Of a stretch of DNA of 64,000 nucleotides, positions 63,278 through 64,000 are shown piece by piece. Under the pieces are notes generated by a model. That model saw only the letters and a program-made list of their open reading frames with translations. It did not search any database and was not told the DNA's origin. The translations under genes were made by a program, and so were the position numbers. The stretch comes from an uncultured bacterium (lineage in GTDB: Bacteria > Cloacimonadota > Cloacimonadia > Cloacimonadales > Cloacimonadaceae): assembly GCA_938009275.1 (NCBI GenBank), contig CALLHY010000002.1, positions 33,231 to 97,230 of the forward strand, given 5' to 3'. Positions within the stretch are counted from its first letter, which is position 1, and every line of letters begins with the position of its first letter.

Positions 63278-63703
63278 TTATTTTCCTTTATTTTTGCGCT
63301 TAAACAGCCGCATCAGCACAAAGCTGAGCACTGTGATTAGAGCGATTAGTTCTTTAATACTGATTACCGGATGGAACTTTATAACATCGTCTTTAATGCT
63401 GTAAATACCAATGGGATAGGTTTGCATTCCACCCCCGCCGCCACCTCCAAATTCGGCCTGAGCAGCCTTGCCTTCGCTAGTGCCCTCATGTTGACCTTCT
63501 TCCACAGGACTGCCTGCTTCGGCTGTTTTTATCTTTATTTTGGCTGGCGAACTCCCCCCACCACCGCCAAAGCCAAAGGCAACTTTTGCCACTGGTACGA
63601 TGTGAATATCGTTAACTTTTGTCGGCTGGCCAAATGCCATTTCCACGCCTGCAGCATTGGAAACAAGCGATTTGATTTGAGCTAAGAGCTGATTCAGGTT
63701 CAT
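63278..63703 (-). CDS. GerW/YtfJ-like protein with C-terminal membrane anchor
   Basis: 141 residues. N-terminal region LVSNAAGVEMAFGQPTKVNDIHIVPVAKVAFGFGGGGG matches the GerW/YtfJ family, first named in spore-formers but widely found. Gly-rich stretches lie at about 50-55 and 90-96. The last 25 residues are one membrane helix and a basic tail (FVLMRLFKRKNKGK), so it is anchored at the inner membrane. AGGAG lies before the ATG. First gene of a four-gene minus-strand set. Role unknown in this organism. Confidence 0.8.
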   Translation of the reverse strand: MNLNQLLAQIKSLVSNAAGVEMAFGQPTKVNDIHIVPVAKVAFGFGGGGGSSPAKIKIKTAEAGSPVEEGQHEGTSEGKAAQAEFGGGGGGGMQTYPIGIYSIKDDVIKFHPVISIKELIALITVLSFVLMRLFKRKNKGK

Positions 63704-63841
63704 GGTAGGCTCCTTATCTGTTTTATCCTGCCAGTTTCCTTAGAGATTATTATCTTGTCAAGCATCGTATGCATTAGCTGGAAAGCGTGGTAACTCTAAA
63801 GTGCGAAAGCAGGGGCAAATTGAAAGTCAAAACGCTGCATG

Positions 63842-63955
63842 GTTTTGACCCCTAAACGACACATCGTAAATGCAACTCTTTCTGCAAACAATGCAGCTAT
63901 CTCTACCCAAGCCAGACCACTATGAAGCTTACTATTGTCGTTTCGGGGTTAAAAC
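63842..63955. repeat. inverted repeat, 19-bp imperfect arms
   Basis: Arm 63842-63860 and arm 63937-63955 pair at 17 of 19 positions around a 76-base middle. One arm reads GTTTTGACCCCTAAACGAC. The end of the window (63704-64000) has no gene seen in it. The repeat could be part of a longer element beyond the window. Confidence 0.6.
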
Positions 63956-64000
63956 GAAGATAGCAGGTAACACAACGAGCTCAGTTTTACTACTTCATTT

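Overview
The window is a gene-dense stretch of a Gram-negative (diderm) chromosome with moderate G+C. The gene set suggests a fermentative, Cloacimonadota-like organism. It includes a PorX-type regulator of type IX secretion, a gingipain-like C25 protease with a FlgD-like C-terminal sorting domain, FadL/OmpP1-type and BamA barrels, and non-mevalonate isoprenoid genes scattered among cell-envelope genes. The phylum call is an inference from gene content; no rRNA gene is present to test it.

Layout. 1-2 kb: the tail of an upstream gene and a secreted M14 carboxypeptidase, facing an MFS transporter. 3.4-4.6 kb: a gene-free region rich in repeats (8-bp tandem arrays, a perfect 23-bp-arm palindrome, an inverted pair of dispersed repeats and four consecutive hairpins). 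4.6-6.2 kb: trmFO and a DUF3795 gene. 15.0-6.3 kb (minus strand): a tightly packed operon bamA - radical SAM - ispD - large glmS-like - ispF - mobB-like - thiF - thiS. 15.2-15.8 kb: a small membrane protein and XRE regulator pair. 21.9-16.1 kb (minus): a dlt-like cassette (adenylating ligase, carrier protein, MBOAT, SGNH/DltD-like), then two secreted proteins. 22.1-22.3 kb: two tRNA-Val genes. 23.7-22.3 kb (minus): a FadL-like porin, next to a second hairpin-rich gap. 37.6-24.4 kb (minus): a nine-gene string C25 protease - yggS - plsY-like - GNAT - PAP2 - OMP - BatA/VWA-like - dxs - mnmE. 41.5-37.8 kb (minus): a BMP-family lipoprotein and a large sensor histidine kinase.

41.9-45.5 kb (plus): a MORN-type secreted protein, panB, an unknown protein and porX. 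45.8-47.9 kb (plus): tsaE, a SIMPL-domain protein and a solute-binding lipoprotein. 50.6-48.1 kb (minus): a fused iron-sulfur/FAD/FMN oxidoreductase resembling dihydropyrimidine dehydrogenase. 50.7-59.6 kb: surface-polysaccharide genes (two divergent nucleotide-sugar dehydrogenases, a hexapeptide acyltransferase, a dolichyl-phosphate-mannose-synthase-like glycosyltransferase, a flippase and a deacetylase) with a Xer recombinase and ruvB interleaved. 63.7-59.6 kb (minus): GerW-like protein, M3 oligoendopeptidase, lipoate ligase and a DUF523/DUF1722 protein.

Common threads are envelope biogenesis (BamA, FadL-like and PorV-like proteins, dlt-like cassette, flippase), secretion of surface proteases under a PorX-like regulator, isoprenoid synthesis (dxs, ispD, ispF) and tRNA modification (trmFO, mnmE, tsaE). 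The least explained parts are the hairpin-rich intergenic DNA, a dispersed repeat confined to gaps between convergent genes, the GlmS-like enzyme with a buried catalytic Cys, the dlt-like cassette in a diderm, and a lipid cassette that may make sphingolipid-like molecules.
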